A stretch of 34,339 nt of DNA from Mesorhizobium qingshengii. GTDB lineage: Bacteria; Pseudomonadota; Alphaproteobacteria; Rhizobiales; Rhizobiaceae. Shown here one piece after another: positions 16,071 to 23,014 of this stretch (positions are counted from its first letter, which is position 1; every line of letters begins with the position of its first letter). The stretch is taken from NCBI RefSeq assembly GCF_900103325.1, contig NZ_FMXM01000036.1:1-34339 (forward strand). Reading direction: 5' to 3'. The notes under the pieces were generated by a model. That model saw only the letters and a list, made by a program, of their open reading frames with translations, was not told where the DNA came from and made no database searches. The translations under genes and the position numbers were made by a program.

Positions 16071-17669
16071 TCAAGCCGTACGGAAGCGTGCGAGTTCTGT
16101 CCCGGTGCTGGCATCATGGGCATGCACGGTACAGACAAGACAGGAATCATACGAGCGGCAGACATGGCCGACTTCGACGGGATCACTTGGATCCGCGATC
16201 GGCGTGCCGATCAGCGCCTGCTCGATCGGGCCAAGCTCGCCACCGTCCGATCTCGGCCCGACATTCCAAGTGGTCGGCGCGATGATCTGGTAGTTCTTGA
16301 TCTTGCCGTTTTGCACCTCGATCCAATGGCAAAGCGCGCCGCGGATGGCTTCAGTGGCGCCCCAGCCGCGGCCGTCCTTCTCCGTCGGCTTGACGTACCA
16401 CGGGTCATTGAGGCGAAACTCGCGCAGCGCGTGCTCGGCCTGGCGATAGAGCTTGACGCCCTCGTGCATGCGGGCGAAGTGACGCAGCATGACACTGGCC
16501 CCGCCAAGCTTCTTGTACATGTCAAGAACAAGCGGGTCGTGATGCTGCCAGCTTTCGCCATGGCTACCACCTGCGATCAGCTGGCGGGCCAGAGGTCCAG
16601 CTTCGAGCCGACCGTTGTTGTCATGGCGCACCGCGGTCGACCATGAGTATTGATTATCGTATTCGACGGGATTCTTGCCGACGGCCTTTGTCGTGCGCTC
16701 GAACGGATGCTTTCCGCTGGGCTCATCGTACCAGGCATGCAAGACGTCCTCTCTTGTGTGGACCTGGTCCATCAGCTTATGGGTATCGGCCGCCCCGTCA
16801 TAGACGCCGCTTTTCATCAGCAGTGAGGCGTTGCGGTTTTCGATCGTCGGCCGATTGTACTTGTCCTCATGCGGCAAGTAGCCCCACGAAACGTACTTCC
16901 CATGACCTTTGCCATACTTGTCGACACCGACGTCCACGCTCATGCGCCAAAACATGCCCAGATCCGAATTCGCGTGCTCGGGGCGCTCATCAAGCCAGGC
17001 CATGAAATCGTCATAGGAGCGAATTTGCTCGTACCGTTCGAAGGAGCAGCCCAGCCAAACCGGCTCCATCCAGTTGCGGCGGAAATGCTCGAGGATGGAC
17101 CAGGCCCGGGTTACGTCAGTAAGCGTGGGCGCACACATCACGCCGCCAGGCACCATGTAGCTCGAATGCGGCCACTGGCCGCCCAGCAGGGCATAGATTT
17201 CGACGGGTCGTCCAGAGATCGTCACGCCAAGTTCATAGTTGGTGCCGGTGTATGGCGACCAGCGCTTGACCGCCTCCTCGTAGTATTTCGAATGCGAATA
17301 GTTCTTGTGCGTGTAGTCGATCATGAACAGGCCGTAGTGGTGTCTTGGCAAGCTCTGCAGGCTCTCGACGATCTGCCCGAGATTGCGCGCAAGGATGGCG
17401 TTGCGGGGAACCTCGGCTTTCCATGCGGTATCGAGCGCCCAGGCCGCGCAGGTCAGGTGCGAAGCGCCGCAGATACCGCAAGCGCGCGGTGTGACGACCA
17501 GCCCCGCCTGCGGATCCTTGTCGCGCAGGATAATCTCGAACCCGCGGAACAGTTCGGCTTGCGTCCAAGCGTTGACGACAACGCCATTTTGGATGTCGAC
17601 GCGCACGTCGAGATCGCCCTCGACGCGGCCAACAGGAGAAATATCAAGTGTTTGAACAGCGGCTGACAT
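16071..17669 (-). CDS. hhyL: [NiFe]-hydrogenase large subunit, group 1h (group 5)-like
   Basis: 532 residues carrying the NiFe(CN)2CO active site where H2 is split. The first pair of nickel cysteines is in RACGICGASH (C64, C67) and the second pair in DSCLVCTVH (C510, C513). His516 is followed by a 16-residue extension to be removed by the operon's endopeptidase. GRVEGDLDV near the start is typical. The second motif reads D-S-C instead of the usual D-P-C. Length, sequence style and accessory genes (NHL, NifU-Rieske, TPR) fit group 1h, the actinobacterial-type hydrogenases known for O2 tolerance and in some hosts high H2 affinity. Group 2a is the main alternative. GGAGG lies 11 nt before the ATG. 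Confidence 0.95.
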   Translation of the reverse strand: MSAAVQTLDISPVGRVEGDLDVRVDIQNGVVVNAWTQAELFRGFEIILRDKDPQAGLVVTPRACGICGASHLTCAAWALDTAWKAEVPRNAILARNLGQIVESLQSLPRHHYGLFMIDYTHKNYSHSKYYEEAVKRWSPYTGTNYELGVTISGRPVEIYALLGGQWPHSSYMVPGGVMCAPTLTDVTRAWSILEHFRRNWMEPVWLGCSFERYEQIRSYDDFMAWLDERPEHANSDLGMFWRMSVDVGVDKYGKGHGKYVSWGYLPHEDKYNRPTIENRNASLLMKSGVYDGAADTHKLMDQVHTREDVLHAWYDEPSGKHPFERTTKAVGKNPVEYDNQYSWSTAVRHDNNGRLEAGPLARQLIAGGSHGESWQHHDPLVLDMYKKLGGASVMLRHFARMHEGVKLYRQAEHALREFRLNDPWYVKPTEKDGRGWGATEAIRGALCHWIEVQNGKIKNYQIIAPTTWNVGPRSDGGELGPIEQALIGTPIADPSDPVEVGHVCRSYDSCLVCTVHAHDASTGTELARFRTA

Positions 17670-17716
17670 GGTCTTCCGGACCTCCCTGGAAAATTGGATT
17701 CTAGCAATCGGTGACT

Positions 17717-18679
17717 TCAGACGACGAAGATGTCTTCTTCAGCCCAGCGCGGCGAAGCAGCCTTGGCTGCGGCCGTCAGCTTGATGTAACCGGTCTTGTC
17801 GACCCCGCTCGGCATGTCCTTTGGGACGCCCATGACGGTCTGTGTCTTGAATACGGTTCCCGGAGCCAGATCGAAGAAAGGGAATTCGGGCTCGGTGCAG
17901 CCCATGCACGGCATGCCCGCTCGGGTCTTGGACGATTGGCGGTTCCACAAAATGCGGTTGCACGGCGAATGCGTCATCGGCCCGCGGCAGCCCAGATCGT
18001 AGAACAGGCAGCCTTTGCGCTGACCAAACTCGGTCGCCGAAACCTTGTAGGCGAAGTGCATGTTGCGGGTGCAGCCGGTCTGCGTGAAGGACGTAAAAAA
18101 GGTCTTCGGGCGCTGGAATTCGTCCAGGGTGAGGTCACCACCGCGGCCGGTTGCGACCGCGACCACGATTTGCGTGATCCAGTCGGGGTGAGCCGGACAG
18201 CCTGGAATGTTGATTACTGGCAGACCGGCCTTGGATTTGAAATCCTTGCCCAGGAAGCCGCCATGGCCGCGCTTGAGGAATTGCAGGCCTTCGCTTTCGG
18301 ACGGGTTTGGCGCGGTCGCGGGGATGCCGCCCCACGTCGCGCAGTCGCCAACGGCGACGACGAAATTGGCGACCTTGGACAGGTCCCTTACCCAGTCGCG
18401 CATGGGACGGCCTGCAAAGCGGTTCCATTCGCCTGTCCCGTTGGGGGCGTTCACCACCGTGCCTTCGAACACGAAAATGTCGAGCGCCAGCGTGCCTGCG
18501 GTCAGCGCCTTCAGCATCTTTTGCAGGTTCTCGCCTAGCTCGAGCCCGAGCGAGGGATGCCACAGCACATTAATGCCAAAGTCGGTAACCAGATCGCACG
18601 CGCTCGGTTCCTCGGCATTGAGAAACGACATCGTATTGCCGGAGCATGCTCCACCCTGGAGCCACAAAAGATTGGCCAT
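17717..18679 (-). CDS. hhyS: [NiFe]-hydrogenase small subunit, group 1h (group 5)-like, no Tat signal
   Basis: 320 residues that wire electrons from the active site through Fe-S clusters. It starts directly at MANLLWLQGGACSGNT, with no twin-arginine leader, so the enzyme stays in the cytoplasm. Proximal-cluster ligands visible are C12, C113 (GDCATWGG) and C161 (PGCP). The second Cys of the common CxxC is absent, and Asp112 next to C113 is a candidate fourth ligand, as a 3Cys-1Asp cluster is known in the Ralstonia group 1h enzyme. Further cysteines (TGCTRNMH, KGCLFYDLGC, SPCNRILWN, MPCMGC) would hold the medial and distal clusters. GGAGGAGAG lies just before the ATG at 18679, and a sigma-54 promoter is 60 bp upstream. 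Confidence 0.94.
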   Translation of the reverse strand: MANLLWLQGGACSGNTMSFLNAEEPSACDLVTDFGINVLWHPSLGLELGENLQKMLKALTAGTLALDIFVFEGTVVNAPNGTGEWNRFAGRPMRDWVRDLSKVANFVVAVGDCATWGGIPATAPNPSESEGLQFLKRGHGGFLGKDFKSKAGLPVINIPGCPAHPDWITQIVVAVATGRGGDLTLDEFQRPKTFFTSFTQTGCTRNMHFAYKVSATEFGQRKGCLFYDLGCRGPMTHSPCNRILWNRQSSKTRAGMPCMGCTEPEFPFFDLAPGTVFKTQTVMGVPKDMPSGVDKTGYIKLTAAAKAASPRWAEEDIFVV

Positions 18680-18738
18680 TCTCTCCTCCACAGCCTGTAA
18701 CGAAGCATTGCCGTATGCACGCCTCCGATTGATGTGAA

Positions 18739-18753
18739 GCAAGCGCCGTGCCA
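18739..18753 (-). promoter_or_regulatory. Consensus sigma-54 (-24/-12) promoter
   Basis: On the minus strand TGGCACG-GCGC-TTGC matches the sigma-54 consensus TGGCACG-N4-TTGC at every fixed position, with GG and GC 10 bp apart. Transcription would start near 18727, leaving a leader of about 48 nt before the small-subunit ATG at 18679. Sigma-54 promoters need an ATP-hydrolysing activator, which fits the HoxA-type gene nearby. Confidence 0.88.
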
Positions 18754-18783
18754 GCCGGCCGAGATGATCAGGAAATCGTTTGT

Positions 18784-18796
18784 TATCAATACATTG
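18784..18796. promoter_or_regulatory. IHF-type binding site
   Basis: TATCAATACATTG fits the IHF core consensus WATCAA-N4-TTR exactly. It lies about 30 bp upstream of the -24 element and between it and the candidate enhancer dyad, where IHF commonly bends DNA at sigma-54 promoters. Confidence 0.6.
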
Positions 18797-18844
18797 GCGT
18801 GTCCCGCACAAATCAGGCCGCCGAATAGGCGCGGGTCCCAAGCT

Positions 18845-18859
18845 GCAAACTAACTTTGC
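18845..18859. promoter_or_regulatory. Candidate activator-binding dyad
   Basis: GCAAA-CTAAC-TTTGC, a perfect inverted repeat with 5-bp arms and 5-bp spacer, centred about 125 bp upstream of the predicted transcription start. Position suits an upstream activating sequence for the HoxA-type regulator. It does not match the TTG-N5-CAA motif recalled for Rhodobacter HupR, so binding is only proposed. Confidence 0.42.
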
Positions 18860-18908
18860 TGTTGGAAACTAGGTTGTGAACGACGCCAAGGACGTCACGA
18901 CCTGTTTT

Positions 18909-19151
18909 CTACCCGTGACGATTGCCGCAGGCGGGACAGGTGACTTCGAGCAGATAGCCATACCAGATGCCTTGGCAGCGACTGCACCAGTGGCCCGTCG
19001 CCTGCCGTTCAGGCGCGCCGATCGCTTTTGCCATTGCCCCCTGCCCCAGATATTTGATCGGCTTGAGACGGCTTGAAGGCAGAACCCGGGACTGCGGAAA
19101 AGGAATTATGTCTGGTTGCGGCGGTGATGAGGGTTCGTCGGTGTGGCTCAT
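18909..19151 (-). CDS. Small zinc-ribbon protein, 80 residues
   Basis: A proline-rich N-terminal half (residues 1-30) and a basic segment RLKPIKYLG precede a compact C56-x2-C59-x12-C72-x2-C75 motif (HWCSRC and TCPACG) at the C-terminus, typical of a zinc ribbon; rubredoxin-like iron binding is less likely because the usual rubredoxin aromatic and glycine pattern is missing. The ATG at 19151 has AGGAGAG 4 nt upstream. It lies between the sigma-54 activator gene and the sigma-54-driven hydrogenase operon, with its own promoter-like sequence, so it may be regulatory or an accessory maturation factor. No named family recognised. Confidence 0.72.
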   Translation of the reverse strand: MSHTDEPSSPPQPDIIPFPQSRVLPSSRLKPIKYLGQGAMAKAIGAPERQATGHWCSRCQGIWYGYLLEVTCPACGNRHG

Positions 19152-19172
19152 GGCGCTCTCCTAAACGTCCGC

Positions 19173-19214
19173 GCTCAAAGCTTGAGCATAGGGTGGACAT
19201 GACCGATTTGTCAC
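19173..19214 (-). promoter_or_regulatory. Possible sigma-70 promoter with overlapping palindrome, upstream of zinc-ribbon gene
   Basis: On the minus strand GTGACA (19214-19209) and TATGCT (19190-19185) are separated by 18 bp and resemble -35/-10 boxes. A perfect inverted repeat GCTCAA-AGC-TTGAGC (19173-19187) overlaps the -10 and the predicted start, as a repressor operator would. Both calls are by eye only. Confidence 0.35.
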
Positions 19215-19299
19215 CCGCGTTCGAGCAGCCACCTGCTAGCAGCCACGTGCCCGCCTCGCCAAGCCTGTCGTCGCAACATCCAGCATCACCGATTGCCAA

Positions 19300-19315
19300 C
19301 GACAGGAGCCTGTCG
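19300..19315. repeat. Small hairpin after the activator gene
   Basis: CGACAGG-AG-CCTGTCG is a perfect 7-bp inverted repeat with a 2-nt spacer, 15 bp past the stop of the sigma-54 activator gene. No T-run follows on the minus strand, so it could be a weak terminator, a processing signal or a protein-binding palindrome. Confidence 0.35.
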
Positions 19316-19329
19316 CTACGGCTTCGCCG

Positions 19330-20787
19330 TCATTGGTGTTGCTGGCCGTGTTCGTTCAAGCTGTAGCGTTTGATCTTGTTTGCCAGACCAACCCGCGACA
19401 GCCCGAGTTCGTTTGCCGTGCGGCTTTGATTCCAGTGATTGCGAACAAGCGCCCTGCTGACGATCTGCTTTTCGAGGCTTTCCACCTGGTCCTTCAACGT
19501 CACGCCCTCCGGGAGAAAGGCAACGGCTTCCGAACTGCGCCGGGGCGGCGCAGCAAGGAGCGTCGCTGACATGTTGCGCGTCGTCAGATACTCGCCATCC
19601 TTGGCGAGAGCCACCATGCGGCGAATTTCATTTTCCAGTTCCCGGACATTGCCTGGAAATTCGCCGCTGGAAAGCTTTTCGATGGTGTTGGCCGTGATTC
19701 CCAGAATCTTGCGGCCAATGGCATCGGCATGTTTTGCCGCAAAGAACTCCGCCAAGGGTCCAATGTCTTCGGGGCGTTCTCTCAGGGAAGGGACTTCGAA
19801 CTCAAAGCCTTTCAGACGGAAATAGAGATCCTGCCGGAACTCGCCACGCGCGACCAGATTTTTCAGGCGCCGGTTGGATGCCACTATGATGCGAACATCA
19901 CAGTGTGTGACCCTGTCGGAGCCAAGGGGCTTGACCTCGCCCTCCTGGAGAAATCGCAACAAGCTCACCTGAAAGGACGGCGACACTTCGGAAATCTCAT
20001 CCAGGAAAACCGTCCCGCCGTCGGCGGCGCGAAACAGACCCAGCCGATCCGAGATAGCCCCGGTAAAGGATCCACGCTTGTGTCCAAACAATTCCGACTG
20101 CAGCAATTCGTCGGGCACGCCGCCACAGTTCTGCACGAGAAGAGGACTTGCCCGGCGCATTGAGTTGTAATGGATGGCCCTGGCCAGCAGTTCCTTGCCC
20201 GTGCCCGTCTCGCCTTCGATGAGAATCGGCAGCTCGGTCTTGGCCGCTTGCCGCGCCAGATCGCACAATTCAGCCATTTTCGCGCTGACATAGACGAGTT
20301 TTTCGAAACGCTGGCTCTCCGCTCTGAAGGCGGCATTCTTGCGCTCACCGAAGATCAGTCCGTCGCCCGAAATCTTGAACTCCCGAGACAGGATGCGATG
20401 GCGGCGTGCAAGTTCGCGGGTCTCCAGTGCTCTTTCGACAAGCAGGCCCAATTGCGAAGCATCAACCGGCTTCAGCAGAAACTGATAGATTGCTGCCTGG
20501 GACAATGCCGGCTCCGAGATGCAGTCCGATTTCGACGTCACATAGATGCGGGTGATGTCGGGATGAGACACCCGAAGGCTGGTGAGGAAGGTGAGACCGG
20601 CATCTTCCCCCTCATGATCCTCCGCTATGGCCAGATCGACGTGGATGGTGGCCATCGTGGTCAGAGCTTCAGAAAAGGAGTGCGCCAGGACAACACGGTA
20701 TGCGTAACGCTCGGCCAGCACATGAAGCGGCCACGTCCAGTCGCTGCCCTGGCGCGATACGATAACGACGGTGCCCGGTTCATCCAT
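19330..20787 (-). CDS. hoxA: HoxA/HupR-like sigma-54-dependent activator with degenerate receiver domain
   Basis: 485 residues of NtrC architecture. Residues 6-120 are a receiver-like domain. Aligned by eye with HoxA (conserved tail AxIYQFLLKP), the acidic pair is replaced by Ser11-Arg12 and the phospho-accepting Asp by Glu56, while Thr84 and Lys106 remain. The AAA+ domain follows, with Walker A GETGTGKE, the sigma-54 contact loop as GSFTGA (usually GAFTGA), Walker B GGTVFLDEI and the R-finger region FRQDLYFRL. A Fis-type HTH (NQSRTANELGLSRVGLANKI) ends the protein. It should activate the sigma-54 promoter of the hydrogenase operon, perhaps without phosphorylation. No histidine kinase is visible. 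The ATG at 20787 (MDEPG) is preferred over an in-frame TTG 36 bp upstream. Confidence 0.92.
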   Translation of the reverse strand: MDEPGTVVIVSRQGSDWTWPLHVLAERYAYRVVLAHSFSEALTTMATIHVDLAIAEDHEGEDAGLTFLTSLRVSHPDITRIYVTSKSDCISEPALSQAAIYQFLLKPVDASQLGLLVERALETRELARRHRILSREFKISGDGLIFGERKNAAFRAESQRFEKLVYVSAKMAELCDLARQAAKTELPILIEGETGTGKELLARAIHYNSMRRASPLLVQNCGGVPDELLQSELFGHKRGSFTGAISDRLGLFRAADGGTVFLDEISEVSPSFQVSLLRFLQEGEVKPLGSDRVTHCDVRIIVASNRRLKNLVARGEFRQDLYFRLKGFEFEVPSLRERPEDIGPLAEFFAAKHADAIGRKILGITANTIEKLSSGEFPGNVRELENEIRRMVALAKDGEYLTTRNMSATLLAAPPRRSSEAVAFLPEGVTLKDQVESLEKQIVSRALVRNHWNQSRTANELGLSRVGLANKIKRYSLNEHGQQHQ

Positions 20788-20901
20788 ATAAGTTGGTTTC
20801 CATTTTGCGCACCTTGTTAGCAAAAGGGCGTGACGGCTTCAATTGTCATGAATGGCTGCTTCCTGCCAAACACAGAGCGGGTTATGCGCCGACACAGGGT
20901 C
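20788..20901 (-). promoter_or_regulatory. Upstream region of the activator gene
   Basis: 114 bp between the cbbR stop and the activator start. It should contain the activator's promoter unless the gene is read through from cbbR. I see no clear -35/-10, no sigma-54 box and no terminator hairpin here. Confidence 0.3.
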
Positions 20902-21837
20902 TTAGCGGACCTCCGGATAGAGTTTCGCCGAGACCGGCAGGAAAGCGGCTCCCTTGCGCGCCAGGAAGGCGCAGAACGCCCCGATGGCTGGCGTCACGAC
21001 GCGGTCGCTGCGCACCACCGAAAACCATTGGCGGCGAATTGGCATCCCCACCACATCGAGCACCGACAGCCGTCCGGCCTGGACCTCGAAGGCTATGGTG
21101 TGGGCGGAGATGAAGGCAACGCCCAGTCCAGCCATCACGGCCTGCTTGATCGTTTCGTTGGAATCCATCTCCGTTCCCGGCTGCTCCAATCGCCCGGGGA
21201 TGTCGCCGAGAAACCGTTCGAACGACATGCGCGTGCCCGAACCCGGTTCGCGCACGATGAAATGCTCCTTCGCGATCCTGGCTTTGGTGATGTCGCGCGC
21301 CCGTGCCAGCGGATGATCGGGGGCGGCCGCGATGATCAAGGGGTGGTCGCCGAATACTTTGGCCTCCACCGGCAGGTCCGGTGGCGGTCGCCCCATCAGC
21401 GCAATATCAAGGACATGGTCTTTTAACTTTGCAATGGTTTCGGCCCGGTTGCCGATCACCAGCTTCAATTCGATATCGGGAAATTCCTTCTTGAAGCCAG
21501 CAATGATCTGCGGAGCGAAATACTTCGCCGTGGAGACCGCGCCGACGATCAAATGCCCTTTCCTGATACCCTTGACGGCATCAATCTCCTCCTGGAGCAG
21601 GCGCAATCGCTCATCGATGGCGTGTGCCGCTTCGATGAAGGTCAAACCTGCGTCAGTCGGACGCACGCCTTGCGGAGCGCGTTCGAAAAGCTGAATTCCG
21701 GCCTCTTCTTCAACCTGTTGAAGCTGTAACGTCACCGCCGGTCCGCTCAGTCCCAACGCCTTGGCAGCATTGATGATTTTCCCCTCTCGGTGGATGGCCG
21801 AGATGATGCGAAGATGACGGAGCGTGATGTTGCGCAT
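20902..21837 (-). CDS. cbbR: LysR-type regulator CbbR
   Basis: 311 residues, typical LysR length. The N-terminal winged HTH (LRHLRIISAIHREGKIINAAKALGLSGPAVTLQLQ within residues 6-40, written here in its two halves) is followed by a linker helix and a periplasmic-binding-protein-like effector domain with VGAVSTAKYFAPQII and the FIVREPGSGTR segment typical of CbbR. CbbR activates cbb operons in response to Calvin-cycle metabolites such as RuBP or NADPH, depending on species. It is divergent from cbbF, 118 bp away, with a LysR-type binding motif between them. Confidence 0.93.
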   Translation of the reverse strand: MRNITLRHLRIISAIHREGKIINAAKALGLSGPAVTLQLQQVEEEAGIQLFERAPQGVRPTDAGLTFIEAAHAIDERLRLLQEEIDAVKGIRKGHLIVGAVSTAKYFAPQIIAGFKKEFPDIELKLVIGNRAETIAKLKDHVLDIALMGRPPPDLPVEAKVFGDHPLIIAAAPDHPLARARDITKARIAKEHFIVREPGSGTRMSFERFLGDIPGRLEQPGTEMDSNETIKQAVMAGLGVAFISAHTIAFEVQAGRLSVLDVVGMPIRRQWFSVVRSDRVVTPAIGAFCAFLARKGAAFLPVSAKLYPEVR

Positions 21838-21867
21838 CTGCTGAAGTAAGCAGAACTTATCTCGGTC

Positions 21868-21890
21868 GTAAATAGATTAAAGTTTACTAA
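21868..21890. promoter_or_regulatory. Candidate CbbR binding site in the cbbR-cbbF gap
   Basis: TAA-AGTTTAC-TAA at 21878-21890 fits the LysR T-N11-A rule and the CbbR form TNA-N7-TNA on both strands. The overlapping inverted repeat GTAAA (21868-21872) / TTTAC (21883-21887) adds symmetry. It lies 65-90 bp before the cbbF start, in the AT-rich part of the 118-bp intergenic region. No confident -35/-10 pair was found. Confidence 0.55.
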
Positions 21891-21955
21891 CCCATATCGG
21901 GCTGTTCCAACCGTCTTCAGATCTGCGGCGGCAATCGCGGGATCGGGAGGGGAAA

Positions 21956-22999
21956 ATGAGCAATCCGACACTCGAGGCCTTTTTGGCGTCGCACGAACAG
22001 CAAGGGCATGATGGCGACGTTCTCGCAACAGTGGCGGCGCTGGCTGGTGCCGCCCTTGCGATCAACAACGCCATCCGCTCTGGCCCTCTGGGGGCCGCCT
22101 TTGGCGGCACCAACGCAACGGTCAACGCGGACGGCGATACCCAAAGGCACCTGGACCTTCATGCCGATGAGATCTTTCTGGAAGCCATGCGCCGGGCGCC
22201 GGTGCGGTGCGTCGCCTCCGAAGAGCGGATCGCGCCGGTCGCACTCGACCCAGAAAGCCGCATCGCGCTGGCCATCGACCCCCTGGACGGCTCGTCCAAC
22301 ATCGACGTCAACGTGTCGATCGGCACGATATTTTCGCTTCTCCCAGCGACTGGCGCGCCCGGCATCGACCCGGCCGCCTTTTTTCTCCAGCCAGGCAGCA
22401 GCCAGCTCGCAGCAGGCTTTTTCGTTTACGGACCGCAGCTGGTTCTGGTTCTGACGCTTGGCCACGGCACCCACGCCTTCGTCTTCTCGCCAGAACTTGG
22501 CACCTTCGTTCAGACCCATGAGAGCGTGGCAGTGGCCGAACGCACCCAGGAGTTCGCCATCAACGCTTCCAACTACCGCCATTGGGAAGAAGCCGTGCGG
22601 CTCTATGTGGATGACTGCCTGAAGGGCGAGGAAGGTCCGCGCGGCAAGAACTTCAACATGCGCTGGATCGCCTCGCTTGTCGCCGATGTCTATCGCATCC
22701 TGATGCGGGGCGGCGTCTTTCTTTATCCCGCCGATAGCCGTGCCGGTTATGCGAGCGGCCGGCTGCGGCTCGTCTACGAAGCCAACCCCATAGCGATGCT
22801 GGTGGAGCAGGCCGGCGGACGCGCGACCAATGCGCTTTGCAGCATCCTCGACATCATTCCGACCGGCCTTCACCAACGCGTGCCGCTCGTCTTCGGCTCC
22901 GCCAGGGAGGTCGAGCGCGTTGCCCGCTACCATACCGAGCCAAGCGCGATAGCCGAGCGTTCACCGCTGTTTGGCAACCGTGGCCTATTTCGGGCCTGA
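21956..22999 (+). CDS. cbbF: Fructose-1,6-/sedoheptulose-1,7-bisphosphatase, class I
   Basis: 347 residues, class I FBPase length. The metal-binding signature AIDPLDGSSNIDVNVSIG is present, with SEERI upstream and the substrate-binding segment NMRWIASLVADVYRIL. In Calvin-cycle operons this enzyme dephosphorylates fructose 1,6-bisphosphate and usually also sedoheptulose 1,7-bisphosphate. It is the first gene of the cbb operon, with GGGAGGGG 4 nt before the ATG. Some rhizobial genomes carry a second, housekeeping FBPase, which cannot be judged here. Confidence 0.95.
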   Translation: MSNPTLEAFLASHEQQGHDGDVLATVAALAGAALAINNAIRSGPLGAAFGGTNATVNADGDTQRHLDLHADEIFLEAMRRAPVRCVASEERIAPVALDPESRIALAIDPLDGSSNIDVNVSIGTIFSLLPATGAPGIDPAAFFLQPGSSQLAAGFFVYGPQLVLVLTLGHGTHAFVFSPELGTFVQTHESVAVAERTQEFAINASNYRHWEEAVRLYVDDCLKGEEGPRGKNFNMRWIASLVADVYRILMRGGVFLYPADSRAGYASGRLRLVYEANPIAMLVEQAGGRATNALCSILDIIPTGLHQRVPLVFGSAREVERVARYHTEPSAIAERSPLFGNRGLFRA

Positions 23000-23014
23000 T
23001 CAGGGAAGCACAAG

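Larger units (their letters stand above)
18680..18908 (-). promoter_or_regulatory. Hydrogenase operon control region
   Basis: 229 bp between the zinc-ribbon gene and the small-subunit gene. From upstream to downstream on the minus strand it holds a 15-bp dyad (18845-18859), an IHF-type site (18784-18796), a consensus sigma-54 promoter (18753-18739) and a strong ribosome-binding site. This is the classical layout for activation by an enhancer-binding protein, and one is encoded about 0.5 kb further upstream. Confidence 0.75.

Noticed and set aside
19239..19260. GGGCACG-like element on the minus strand as a sigma-54 promoter for the zinc-ribbon gene
   Set aside because: The GG and GC cannot be placed 10 bp apart while keeping the -24 consensus, so it fails the invariant spacing.
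21917..22933. 338-codon minus-strand frame
   Set aside because: Antisense to cbbF, whose FBPase signature is intact.
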